Shown piece after piece: positions 1 through 10,198 of a DNA stretch of 64,000 nt. A program made the translations under genes and the position numbers. The stretch is from Bretschneidera sinensis (lineage: Eukaryota; Streptophyta; Magnoliopsida; Brassicales; Akaniaceae): NCBI GenBank assembly GCA_023935145.1, contig CM043697.1, positions 55,810,001 through 55,874,000 on the forward strand, in the 5' to 3' direction. Position 1 is the first letter of the stretch. Every line of letters starts with the position of its first letter. The notes under the pieces are model-generated. The model saw only the letters and a list, made by a program, of their open reading frames with translations, was not told where the DNA came from and did not search any database.

Positions 1-888
1 TCGTTTTTACCTAAAGCGCCTTACCCTGAGAGATTACAAGCGCCCAAGAAAGGAGAGGAGTTTGAGGATCCCCTGGAGGCATGCTTTGCTCACTTTGGAG
101 AGGACTTGGGCTTAGATAAGTTACTAGAGGAAGTGAATGTCATTTTGGAGTCTGATCCTCAGAAGAGCAGTGAGACGGAGGAGACTATGGATGAATCACG
201 TATTGAGGACCCCCTGGAGGCATGCTTTGCTCAATTTGAAGAGGATTTGGGCTTAAATAAGTTGTTTGAGCAAGCAAATGCTACTTTGGAGTCTGCTCCT
301 CTAAAGATCAGTGAGACGGAGGAAACCACAACACCTTAACCCCCCAAGAAGGAACTTAAGCCTTTACCGGACAATCTTAAGTATAAGTTCCTAGGTCCAG
401 CAGATTATTTGCCTATAATTATAGCTTTAGATTTGGGCGATACTCCAGAGGAGAAATTATTGGACGTCTTAAGAGAGCATAAGGAAGCTATAGGCTGGAC
501 TGTTGAGGATGCCAAGGGAATCAACCCCTCGTTGGTAATACACACGATACAGTTGGAGGAGAATGCCAAGCCATCGAGGGAGCCACAAAGAAGGCTCTAC
601 CCTGCTATGCAAGAGGTTGTGAGGGCAGAAGATATTAAGCTGTTAGAGGCAGGGATCATTTATCCCATCTCTGATAGCAAGTGGGTGAGCCTGATTCAAG
701 TCGTGCCCAAACATGCTAAATTAACGGTAGTGAAAAATGAGGACGACGAGTTGGTGCCAACTCGTGTTCAGTCAGGAGGGAGAGTGAGTATAGACTACTG
801 TAAGTTGAATGCTGCCACTAGGCCTGATCATTTTTCATTCCCATTTATTGATCAGATGATGGAGCACTTAGTTGGGCATGTTTACTAA
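1..888 (+). pseudogene. Truncated gypsy pol: linker plus N-terminal reverse transcriptase blocks
   Basis: One reading frame runs from base 1 to 888, broken only by a TAA at 337-339. The first part is an acidic linker in which a 47-codon block (starting EDPLEACFA, bases 64 and 205) is duplicated in tandem. After the stop comes the usual gypsy pre-RT and RT start: PPKKELKPLP, EKLLDVLREHKEAIGW, PSREPQRRLYPAMQEVV, KLLEAGIIYPISDSKWVS, then RVSIDYCKLNAATRPDHF and PFIDQMMEHL. These match RT blocks 1-3. The catalytic YxDD block and everything after it are absent, so this cannot be active. The protease normally found upstream is outside the window. Confidence 0.85.
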
Positions 889-2302
889 TGTTGGGTCTGG
901 CTGAAGACGTTAAACTTAGCGCTCATGGGAGGCACCCCACAGCTTATCTTTTCTGTTTATTTATTATTTCGCATTTTTATGATTAATGTTTGTTTCCAGT
1001 ATTTTTTGTCTTTCAGTTTTTTTATTTTTCAGGGACAATGCGTATTTCAGTTCAAGTTTGGGGGTATGCTATAAGCCATACCAGTCCAGATAGTTCTCCA
1101 TATCTTAGGTCAGCTCTTTCCATATTAGTCACACATTGGGGTCAATGTGTAATTTAAGTTTGGGGGTATGGGAGACACATCACACACTTTGTCCTAATTT
1201 GTTGTCTTTTCGTCGTAGAGATAAATGCATGCTCATGTTATCATGAAATTTTGGTTGATCTAAACATTTTCTGTGATGTGATGTCATTGGTGAGCTTAAC
1301 ATTTTGAACACATGATCTGGTGATAAATTTTAAAATTTAGTTACTTACCTTAGGCATTTGAGAATTCACATGTTTGATCTTATCTAACACGAGCGCATTA
1401 GCACAAATTGTGTGAGGTATGACATGTGATTTTAATGTGTACGTTTCCTTGTCTTAACTGAAACTGGATGACTTGTTGGATAAACACTTGGGCATAAAAA
1501 AAATATATATATATATATATATATATAATAATAATACTATTAATGATCATCATCAATAAACTTTCTACTGAGTAACTGGACCTCTTGCCTCAGCAAGCAG
1601 TGAGTGTTCACGTCAAAAGGTGAGAATTTTATTCATAATGTCATTACGAAATTTTTTGCTGAGTAACTGGACCTATTGCCTCAGTAAGCAGTGAGTGTTC
1701 ACGTCAAAAGATGAAAATTTTGTTTGGTAGCATTAAGGTCAGTTTAGTTTCGTAGCCTTTTTTACTCGAGTTAGTAAGTCCTTAGGGGTGTCTTTACACC
1801 TAATGCCCTAAAACCATCTGGTTTGAGAGTCATTGACTCAACACTCGCTACATGGGTCAATTAGAAAGCTTAAGGGAACTAGACATAGCCGTGCCTTATA
1901 TATATATATAAAAATAAAATAAAATAAAATAAATAAAAAAACTATGCTTTTTTCGTTCATTTTGATGGGAAATTCGGTGAATCTTGAGATATGGAGACCT
2001 TACACATTGGAGTCACTTGGAAGCTTCATTTCTATATAATAATTCACTTTACACAGTGTCAGATTTGTGATGCCTTAACCTGCCTTTTGTAAGTAATTAG
2101 ATTTTAACTTTTCTATTCATTGCGAAGATGAGTTTATCTTTTTAAGCTTGCTCATGAATGAATATCATGGTGATGTGTGCTCCTTAAATTTTTGGATACC
2201 ATGAGTGATGAACTTATCTTTATGTTCTTTGTTTTTCATTTAGGTTTTTTTTTATTATTTTGTTTTGCTAAGGGACTAGCAAATTGTAAGTTTGGGGGTA
2301 TT
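889..2302 (+). other. 3' non-coding internal region of gypsy copy 1
   Basis: No gene is visible. It holds an (AT)n run with ATA repeats at about 1500-1535. A roughly 80-bp block centred on GAGTAACTGGACCT occurs twice, at about 1570 and 1660. The phrase AAGTTTGGGGGTAT recurs near 1060, 1155 and 2288, the last being the polypurine tract next to the LTR. The matching region of copy 2 (44830-46170, other strand) carries an (ATT)n run at the equivalent place. Confidence 0.7.
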
Positions 2303-3695
2303 TGATGAGTGCCAAATATTGCATATTTTGGCCCTTTAATTTACATTTGTTAGCTTAGGAATTTGTTACTTTGAGTTGTTTTCGTTGTTTTACAGGTTTA
2401 CAAGCTTGGAAAGAAGTTTCACTAAATTGCCAGAATTGCTTGTGCAGATCAGCCATTTTTTAGGATAAAACTGTATTGATTTAGGAAGAACCAGAAGATA
2501 AGCCATATATGCTTGGAAAGATTCGGATGTCTATTTTCTGGGGAATTTTACGGATCAATAAAATGATTTTTCTAGAGAAAGTTATGGCAGTTTTAGTAGA
2601 CAAAGGTCAGGCTGTGCATGTTTTCAGCGTGACAGATCAGCCATTTTTGAGGATTTAACTGTATTGATTCAGGAAGAACCACGAGATGAGCCATATATGC
2701 TTGGAAAGATCCCGATATCTATTTTCTAGGGAATTTTACGGATAAATAAAATGATTTTTCTAGAGAAAGTTATGGTAGTTTTAGTAGACAAAAGTCAAAA
2801 AGCAAAAACTGGAATCTGCAGTATCCCATATCGGATTGGAAGCATATTGCACTTGTGATATTTCCCTATATAAGCCCTTCTTCACTTCATCTTTAATGTA
2901 CAATTCCTAAGCCACTTTGGTGTTTACCGGTGGACGTCTGCTAGCATTCTGGTGGATCTCGAAGGCTTTGTTACCACGAGGGGAAGCGCTGCCCGTCAGT
3001 AAGTGAAATTTTTCCCATGTAAAGTTATTTATTTATTTCTCTACATTTAGTTGTTTTAGTTTAAATGTTTAGCACTTTTATAATGAATTGTAGTTTCATA
3101 GTTATGAGTGGCTAGACTCTTCAGCTAAGGTTGAAGATGAAGCCCCGCCGTTGTTTGGCGTAGTAGTTCAGATTTGCTTGTACAAATCTGACAATTTTTA
3201 GTATAAATATTCTGTCAATTATTTGAGTTAATCTTATAATTAATTGAGTTTAAATTGTCTGTTGGATATTCCTTGTGTTTCATCTGATGGATACATTGAA
3301 TGTTTTTCGATTAAATTAGATTTTCTTTGTGATTTGTTGAGAGCGGATACATTGGATGTTTTTGGTTTAGTTGGGATATTCTTTGTTTTTTGTCTTATAG
3401 TTGGATTCATGGAATGTTTTGATAGGCTATATTTTTAGAACATATATGCTTAACTTCGGTGGGGTGGATTTGAAAACCTTAGTGTTTTAATTATTAGTTT
3501 TTAAAAATCAATTTAGTTTAATTTTAATTTCTTTTGCAAATTATCATCTGAAATTTGGAACTAGGTTAAGATAGAGTTAGTTTAGATTGAAAATATATTT
3601 TCACAACGCAATTCCTTGTAGATTCGACCTCGCACTTGCACAACGCTATACTGCAAACGACTCGTGCGCTTGCGAGTAATTTAAAACTCACAACA
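2303..3695 (+). repeat. 3' LTR of gypsy copy 1 (1393 bp)
   Basis: It begins TGATGAGTGCC straight after the polypurine tract and ends CTCACAACA. The same ends bound the LTRs of copy 2 (43570-44829 and 48344-49610, opposite strand). It is about 130 bp longer than those because a 188-bp block is duplicated in tandem (copies start at 2445 and 2633). A TATA-like box, CTATATAAG at 2876-2884, is the likely promoter core. The open frame at 3244-3438 is not supported as a gene. Confidence 0.85.
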
Positions 3696-3777
3696 GAGAC
3701 ACCACATCAAAAGCTTTTGCAGCTTCTATACAACTAAGTGTATGCAGCAATTAAAGTGATATCAATTGCATACTTAC

Positions 3778-3928
3778 ATAAAAGAGTTGTATGAGTCCAA
3801 GACGTAACAAGGAATAAAGATTTAAAATACCGCCAAACGAGCAAAGTTCTTGAGAAGTGATCGATGAACACTGATCAGGTAATATCCATTGTAATGCTGG
3901 GATGACAACCGAGGTAACTACAAATAGG
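3778..3928 (-). CDS. Isolated exon of an unidentified multi-pass membrane protein
   Basis: A 151-bp open block has good splice signals on the minus strand: acceptor CTCATGCAG before 3928 and donor GTAAGT after 3778. It encodes 50 residues in one frame, strongly hydrophobic at both ends (LFVVTSVVIPALQWILP and NLYSLLRLGLIQLFY) around a short Cys/Ser-containing loop, so it looks like two membrane helices. I do not recognise the family. Neighbouring exons were not found: gypsy copy 1 ends only 82 bp away, so the gene may be split by that insertion and continue left of the window. It could also be a relic. Confidence 0.3.
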
Positions 3929-4853
3929 CTGCATGAGATTATAATAGAGAAATTCAATATATTAGATTGGGAAATAAACATCTTCAAAGGCACTGTTCAA
4001 CAATCAACAAAAGCATTCGTGCACAAACTAACAAAGTAGATCAGAAATAAATGCAAGAAGAACCGCAAATTGTATATCTTGAGTCACAGTAAAAATTTCC
4101 ATTTACATAACGGCATCACACTGCATTTACTAAAGGTCCCAACTCTAAATCTGTAACCCCCTCATTCCCCCCTCCCCTTCAACACCTGCCACCCACAAAA
4201 AAAGGGACAAGTCATATGTCAGCATTTCTCATGCTTTCTTGCACCGTGTTCATAATAAATATGATTTATGCTACTTTCAATTCTATTTAGTATCAATTGA
4301 AGCAAGATTTATTAAAGTCAAGTCTTTGTCAATCAATCATAGGATATCAAGGAATTTTCCTCTTCTTTTTTGATAAATATGATTTATGGTACTTCAAATT
4401 CCATTTAGCATCAATTGAAGCAAACTTTACTTATTAAGGTCAAGTTTCTGTCAATCAATTATAGCATATCAAGGAATTTTTCTCCTTTTCTTTTTATGAA
4501 ACAAAATTGGTTGCTGCAATTAAAAACTACGACTCACTGATGTAGGACAAAGTAACCAAGAGAAGAAATAAGGGGATCGATGAGAGGAATCGTAGAAATT
4601 GGGGAGAAGAAATCAAAGGAAATAGGGGCAAATGTGAAAAATTATGGAGAGGAAAAATAACTGACAAATATCAACTTTATTCAATAATAAATGTCTCAAT
4701 TAAAACCTTAATATGAGTGCTCTTATATAGTCACTAATCCAAAATATAATAGAAAACCCTAATAATATAAATACTAAAAATTTACAATTTCCTAAAGTAA
4801 AGTCTTACTATATTACTACTTTGATGAAGGACGACAAAGAGGAAATCTTCAAA
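3929..4853. other. Non-coding stretch with a tandem duplication
   Basis: A block of about 118 bp containing ATCAATTGAAGCAA is repeated in tandem (4263-4380 and 4381-4498, clearly diverged). The rest holds no supported gene. From about 4540 it resembles decayed retrotransposon sequence, but I cannot place it in a family. Confidence 0.4.
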
Positions 4854-5400
4854 GGCTGAAATTAGGGTTAGGGTTTATAAAATTTTGGGAACAATTGATA
4901 GGTTTGATGAAAACTAAATAACATAACATTAGAATAATCTACTAACCTCACACTAGTAGAGTTCTAAGAATCACACCTAAGAACAAAGCCCCACACTCTA
5001 TGGGGTTTCTCAATAAACAAAAATTCTGGAAAATCTTCGGTAGTGAAAAAAAAACCCAATAAAAAGCTTATATAGGGCTCATCTAACTCAACCCTAAAGG
5101 ACATAAATAAACTCTACTAATCAGACGCACAAAACAGGAAAGGAAAATAAAATAAAATAAAATAAACCTGCTACAGTATTGTGAACAGTACAGCTATGGT
5201 GTTGTGAACAGTACAGCACTACATTATTGTGAACAGTACTTTTCTATGGTGCTTTCCCAAAAATAGCATAATACTTAGATTAATTCCCACACAACATCCA
5301 AGCCACCATCATCCCACCAAATCAAAGCTTGAGGTTTATAAATTTTCCCTTTTTGCTCCTATAAACCTTTAACTTATGATTTGTGAGGACTTGAAACATC
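4854..5400 (-). repeat. Decayed LTR-like repeat, minus orientation
   Basis: Bases 4854-5160 are the reverse complement of 5440-5775, with recognisable blocks such as AACCCTAACCC and the GAGAAACCC segment. Bases 5160-5400 recur in direct orientation at 8937-9145, including repeated GTGAACAGTAC motifs and CCAAATCAAAGCTTGAGG. The piece therefore belongs to a dispersed family present at least three times in this window. Confidence 0.5.
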
Positions 5401-5439
5401 CCATAGTGGGACATTCCATCTCAATCAATCAGTACAAGG

Positions 5440-6760
5440 AGTTGTTTGGGTTTATTTTAATTATTTTCCTTTCTTGTTTTATGCGTCCAGTTAGTAGGGT
5501 TTATTTATGTCTTTTAGGGTTGAGTCAGATGAGCCATATATAAGCCTTGTATTGGGTTTCTAATGAAAATTTTCCAAAATTTTAGTTTATTGAGAAACCC
5601 TAGAAAGTGTGAGGCTTTCTTCCTAGGTGTGATTCCTAGAACCCTACCAGTGTGAGTCTAGTAGAACCCTACTAGTGTGAGGTTAGTAGATTATTCTATC
5701 AGTTTTGTCATTTAGTTTTTATCACACCTATTAATTGTTCCCAAAATTCTGTAAACCCTAACCCTATTTCAGCCCTATATCAATTTGGTATTAGAGCTTA
5801 GATTGCAGCCATGTCTACTCATAGTGGGAAGGGTGAATGCTATTTTGTTTCTAGGTGTTGCAAAAGCCTATGGGTTAAAATTAACTAAAGAGAGACGAGA
5901 TGAGCTGCTACATGAAATTATGGAGCGGGTCACTAGATAAAGCTTAAAATTGCAAGCCAAGTCTAGACACCAAGTGGAGGAGTTAAAACAGCATGATTAA
6001 ATTTCAAAACCAAAAGCAGTTGTTGACATACTTCCTCAATCGCTTGGCAAGAGGAAGCTTCAAAACGAGAGTGGGATAATGGTTTTAAATCTCGAATCAA
6101 ATGAAGACAACAAATTAGTGACTTGTATACCTATGATTATGGCTGCTCCCAAAGATTTTGAAGTAATTTGAAGACTTTTCTAAAGCTACTTCAGATACCA
6201 TGCTCAAAGCACCTCAACCAGCTCTTAAGAGTTTATTTGATACATCATAGGCAGCTACACATAATGACTTATCTGAAGCAAAAGCTGACTCTTTCTTATG
6301 GACAAATCTAAAAAGTCAAGGTCACATTTTGTTGAGTTTGAAATTATGCAAATCAAAGTAGAAAAACATGAGGCAAAGATGAGTAACAAAGAAGGAATAG
6401 AGAAACCTGGTCTTTTGGATCATCATATGCATTCACCTACCAAAGTTTTTTCCTCACCGATTGTTTCTTGATTGATTTTGTTATTCTAGAAAAAATCAAT
6501 GATTTTATTAGAAGAGGTGGATGCTTCATTAACATCTATTTGGCCTTTAAGGAAGAAGGAAAGATGCTATCAAATCCTAATGTTTTATTCAAAGTTGAGA
6601 ATGCAAGAAAGGAGCTAGGAATTCTTGGTGATTTGACACTTTAAAACTTGGGGTTGGGTTTTCTCCAACCAAGGGAAAATGATGCAACTATCAAAGGGAA
6701 CTTTTGGTAATTCTATAACATTGGGAAGAGATTATAGGAATCTTGTGAGACTCAAGAACT
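5440..6760 (+). mobile_element. Decayed LTR element: LTR end, Met-tRNA primer site, broken coding region
   Basis: The LTR-like segment 5440-5782 contains a TATA box (CATATATAAGCC near 5533). It is followed closely by TGGTATTAGAGC at 5786-5797, close to the initiator Met-tRNA primer site TGGTATCAGAGC, and by an ATG near 5811. The following 900 bp gives only short peptide stretches in shifting frames, so the coding part is long dead. Around 6680-6760 it matches, inverted, the sequence near 9150-9210. Superfamily uncertain. Confidence 0.5.
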
Positions 6761-8794
6761 TTCATATACACATAGGCATATAATATGAATATGTACGAGA
6801 ATTACTTGCATAACTAGTGTGCTAAGGGCTTGTTTGAATTATCATTGATAAAGAGTGAACTATGACTAGTTAGATTTGGCGATGAATTTGAATAAGAAAA
6901 TGACCATAGTTTAATGTGAAAATCGACCCCTAAGCCTAGAGTTTTGTGTAGATTATGAATTTCTAATTAGAATCACATTTTGGAATTGGGAAGATTGAGT
7001 TTTGTCTTTGGGCTATTGAGCCTTTAATTGGGCTTGAGTATTTTGGGGCCGTTGGGCTTGACTCACTAGGGGTTGTTTTATTTATTGCTTGATATGTGTC
7101 AAGCATACAAGGATTTCTAGCTCTTGGGAGAGCTGCTTAAGTGGACCCACAATCAGATTTTTATATATCTTCAAATTCACCCAAAAATAAAGGAAAATAA
7201 GAAGGAAAACAAGGAAGAGAGAAAAACATGGGAAACGTGGAAGTTGAAGATTTTGATTGAAAAATTCAAGAAAATTCAGTTTGAAAAACTTCTTTCACAA
7301 TTATTGCTAGTTTCTTAGTGTTCAGCACTTTAATCAGTTCAATTTCAAGAAATTCTGGAATTTTGTGTTAAGGTAGAGTTTCTACCATGCATCATGTTTC
7401 TTTATATTCTTTGTGCTTTAATGAATGAATTTGAATTCATGCAAAGAATGCTTGCAATCATGTCTTGTTATAGTTTGAAATCACATATGTTGAACCTGGA
7501 CTCAATATAGATAGGTTCTGTCATAGGTTTGTACATTACTTATCAAAAAAAGTTATAGGTTTGTAAATTGTGCTTTAGTTATGCGATGAATCTGAAATTT
7601 TAGTATGTTATAGTTCTACATGTCTAGATATTGCATACCAAATTTTAGCTCAATTAGATGTCTAGAAGTTAGTCTATCACTAGACTTATTACGGCTGCGT
7701 TATAGAAATCTTAATCTGGGCAGATTCTGTAGTCCAATTTTAAGGTAATATAACTCGGTCAATTTAAGACCAAATTAGACGATTCTTGGGTCTACGTTGA
7801 AGACCAATAAGTCTAGTTTTCAAATTATTTTGAATCACCTAGAAATGATTTGTAATGAGTGAGATAATGGCATTTTAGTGAGCTATGTTCAAGCATGGCA
7901 GGTTCATTTAGCTATTGTTTTATTAATGAATGTGCATGTGTATGTCCTTGTGCATGCATGTGAATGAAAGGTAGTTATTGGCACTGAATGAAGAAATATT
8001 GTTTGAAGGATTATGTTGGACACGTTCTAACAGGTTAACCTCCCTATTGGGTGTGCATCGTGCACGCGCTACACTATTGATTGTTAGTGAACGATTGAGC
8101 ATCAGTTAGGCGTGGTACCTGATTCTCCGTCCTTACAATGATTGATTGAACGCTATCAGCGTGCTCACAAGGTCCCTACTAGATCAATTGAGAACTTTAT
8201 TTGATCAGCTTAGGCCTTAAAGGATCTGTTTGGAACAAAGTGAGGTAGGATGAAATTGATCGGTATGGAGAGTATCCTTCCAATATTAGTTAGTAATGCA
8301 TTGCATATAATTGCTTAGAGTAGTTGGTTGTTAACATTGGTATGAGATGGTGGATTACTCGCATCTACTCAACCTGTTAGTGTGCTATGTGTTATTGATA
8401 TGATGCATACATGAACATCACTACATTCATACCTCATTCATGCATGCTATAACTGTACACTTGCACATATTGATTGTAGTTCTCTACTAGCCTAGTTGTT
8501 TGGCCGACCAATTGTTTGAATGATCTACTTTTTATATCATGAAGAGAGTGCACTTGAGGAAGCTAGCATAATCGGGGTTAGTTGAGCGAATCTAGATTTT
8601 GGGTACCATGTATATTTGTAAATAGAGTGTGAGAGTGGTTTGTATTAGTATGTGTGCAAGAGTGTTGTGTTATGTGATAAGACTTGATCATTTGTGTTTG
8701 TACAAAGTTATGTATCAATGTAAAAGGTTTTGAGTAATGCTTCCGCATATTGATGATTTCTAGTTCACTCTAATTACCCTTCAGGGTACTTAGG
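6761..8794. other. Non-coding, LTR-like but unclassified
   Basis: No gene is supported. The open frame at 7124-7318 is short and Lys/Glu-rich with no recognisable motif. The composition, the leader-like A/G-rich part at 7180-7260 and the CACGCGCTACAC and AGGCGTGGTACC motifs near 8060-8120 are typical of long plant gypsy LTRs, but I found neither matching ends nor a target duplication. Confidence 0.3.
7534..7551 (+). mobile_element. Ultra-short LINE tail insertion
   Basis: The 18-bp segment CATTACTTATCAAAAAAA lies between two 14-bp copies of GTYATAGGTTTGTA (7520-7533 and 7552-7565; one mismatch). The LINE at 24611-25852 ends with the very similar TTTACTTATAAAAAAAA. This fits a target-primed insertion that copied only the LINE tail. 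Confidence 0.55.
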
Positions 8795-8797
8795 CGT

Positions 8798-8912
8798 TGT
8801 TTGGGTTTGACTTTAAGCCAACTTAAAGCACCCAATTTAAAGTGGTTAAAGGCAAAATTGGTTGCTTTAAGTTGTCTCAAAGCCAAACCCAAACCCAAAC
8901 CCAAACAACGCC
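8798..8912. mobile_element. MITE-like palindromic element
   Basis: The ends GGCGTTGTTTGGGTTTG and the inverted CAAACCCAAACAACGCC bound about 115 bp, with inner inverted blocks (AACTTAAAGC / GCTTTAAGTT). The left flank is TTA and the right TTG, a possible decayed 3-bp duplication as in PIF/Harbinger-type MITEs. A related structure is at 34818-34902. Confidence 0.5.
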
Positions 8913-8936
8913 TTGTACTGATTGATTGCTAGTGTA

Positions 8937-9210
8937 CCATGAACAGTATCACAACAATGCTGTGAATAGTACTGCGCTACAGTAAATGGAACAGTACTTT
9001 GCTGCAGTGCTATCCCAAAAATAGCATAATACTTTTAGATTAATTTTCACACAATGCCTGAGTTAGCATCATCCCACCAAATCAAAGCTTGAGGCTTATA
9101 AATTTGCCCTTTCTAGCTCCTATACACCTTTAACTTAAGATTCCTATCATCTCACTCTGGCATTATAGAATTACCAAAGGTACCCTTTGATAGTTGCATC
9201 ATACTTGCTC
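8937..9210 (-). repeat. Dispersed decayed repeat, second copy
   Basis: It matches 5160-5400 in direct orientation and part of 6660-6760 in inverted orientation (TGATGCAACTATCAAAGGG block). It is a fragment of the same old LTR family. No gene. Confidence 0.5.
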
Positions 9211-10034
9211 CTAATATAAGTATATTTACAAAATAATCCCACAAGTAACCCAAAATCCCACAAATCTTAAAATAATACATATTTTTTTTCTTATTTTGCA
9301 TCACTCACCTTTATATACTGTAGCTAATACTGAAGGGCAAGAAAACTATTTCCCAATGCATTTGCTACACATGATTAACTTTCTATCCAACAATTATCAC
9401 AACAATAAAACATCAAAACTGTTTTACAATCAAACTCTATGCTGCAGAACACTCACTCACTTAGACACACAAAAAAAACAGAGTATATGGCGAAGCTTAA
9501 GAATACTGGAGTTTAAAATTAAAAAAATAATGTATGACACAGAATTCATCCACTACTTAAAGAGGAGAAAAATTGTTCATCAAGCAGATATCACAAGTAA
9601 GAATGAAATAATATTTGTTTTTAACATTCTAACTCAATTTGACTCCATAAAAACACTACACAAACGCATCAACTCCACTAGGCTCTAATTAAAACTTAGG
9701 AAAAAAATTTAAAAAGTAGATGGGAAATTTTATTGCCGCATTGTAATCCTAAATTAAATTTATATAGCAACTTTCCTGAATATAGATATAAGGGTCCAAA
9801 TTCCATCTTTTGAGAAAAGGATGCAGACCATGTGGGATGTGAAAAGTGGTTGTTGATGATACGTGGGAGCTTTTGATTGCAACCCTTTCTCAAAGAATGG
9901 AAAAAGAAATGATGAATAAGGGTTCAGCTTTCATATCTCAAATCTTTATCCTAATCTAACAATGCAAATATCATAAAACTGTCACTGACCCAGCTATCTT
10001 TTCCTCCAAGGAAAGGATTTATCGTCCATTCAAC
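9211..10034. other. Stretch without a supported gene
   Basis: It contains a 130-codon open frame on the plus strand (9296-9688) with no recognisable motif and no supporting signals. If the small exon at 10035-10138 is real, the minus strand of 9700-10034 would be its 3' untranslated region. Confidence 0.3.
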
Positions 10035-10138
10035 TTATGAGTCACAAGCATCTGAAAGCTCTAAGCCCTCAGCAATTCCCATGATGCGATATCCATGTCC
10101 TGGATAGAGAGAAACTTGTCCTCTTTGGAAGCCTAAAG
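10035..10138 (-). CDS. Possible terminal exon of an unidentified gene
   Basis: On the minus strand, two alternative acceptors (TTTTAG before 10138, CTTTAG before 10132) lead into 34 open codons including the motif QVSLYPGHGYRIMGIAEG and ending in TAA at 10035-10037. Codon use looks like a real gene rather than noise. It could be the 3' end of the gene whose first exons lie at 15886-16248, with repeats filling the introns, but I could not find the intervening exons. Protein family not recognised. Confidence 0.3.
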
Positions 10139-10198
10139 CTAAAATTCATTTTGGTATGAGAATAAGCGTCCTTGATAAATCTTGAAAATATTTAGTAA

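Larger units (their letters stand above)
1..3695 (+). mobile_element. Ty3/gypsy LTR retrotransposon, copy 1, 3' part, internally deleted
   Basis: The element enters the window from the left. It reads as a pol fragment (1-888), then about 1.4 kb of non-coding DNA, a polypurine tract at 2288-2302 and a 3' LTR (2303-3695). The reverse-transcriptase frame stops at a TAA right after the first RT blocks (ends GHVY) and joins directly to the short motif that precedes the 3' non-coding region in this group (reads LAEDVKL, about 899-920). The rest of RT, RNase H and integrase are missing. The same junction occurs in copy 2 at 46174. The 5' LTR and gag lie outside the window. Confidence 0.85.

Noticed and set aside
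3244..3438. 64-codon frame with hydrophobic stretch
   Set aside because: It lies inside the gypsy LTR and is T-rich by composition.
9296..9688. 130-codon plus-strand frame
   Set aside because: No recognisable motif, composition is like the AT-rich surroundings, and no promoter or repeat match supports it.
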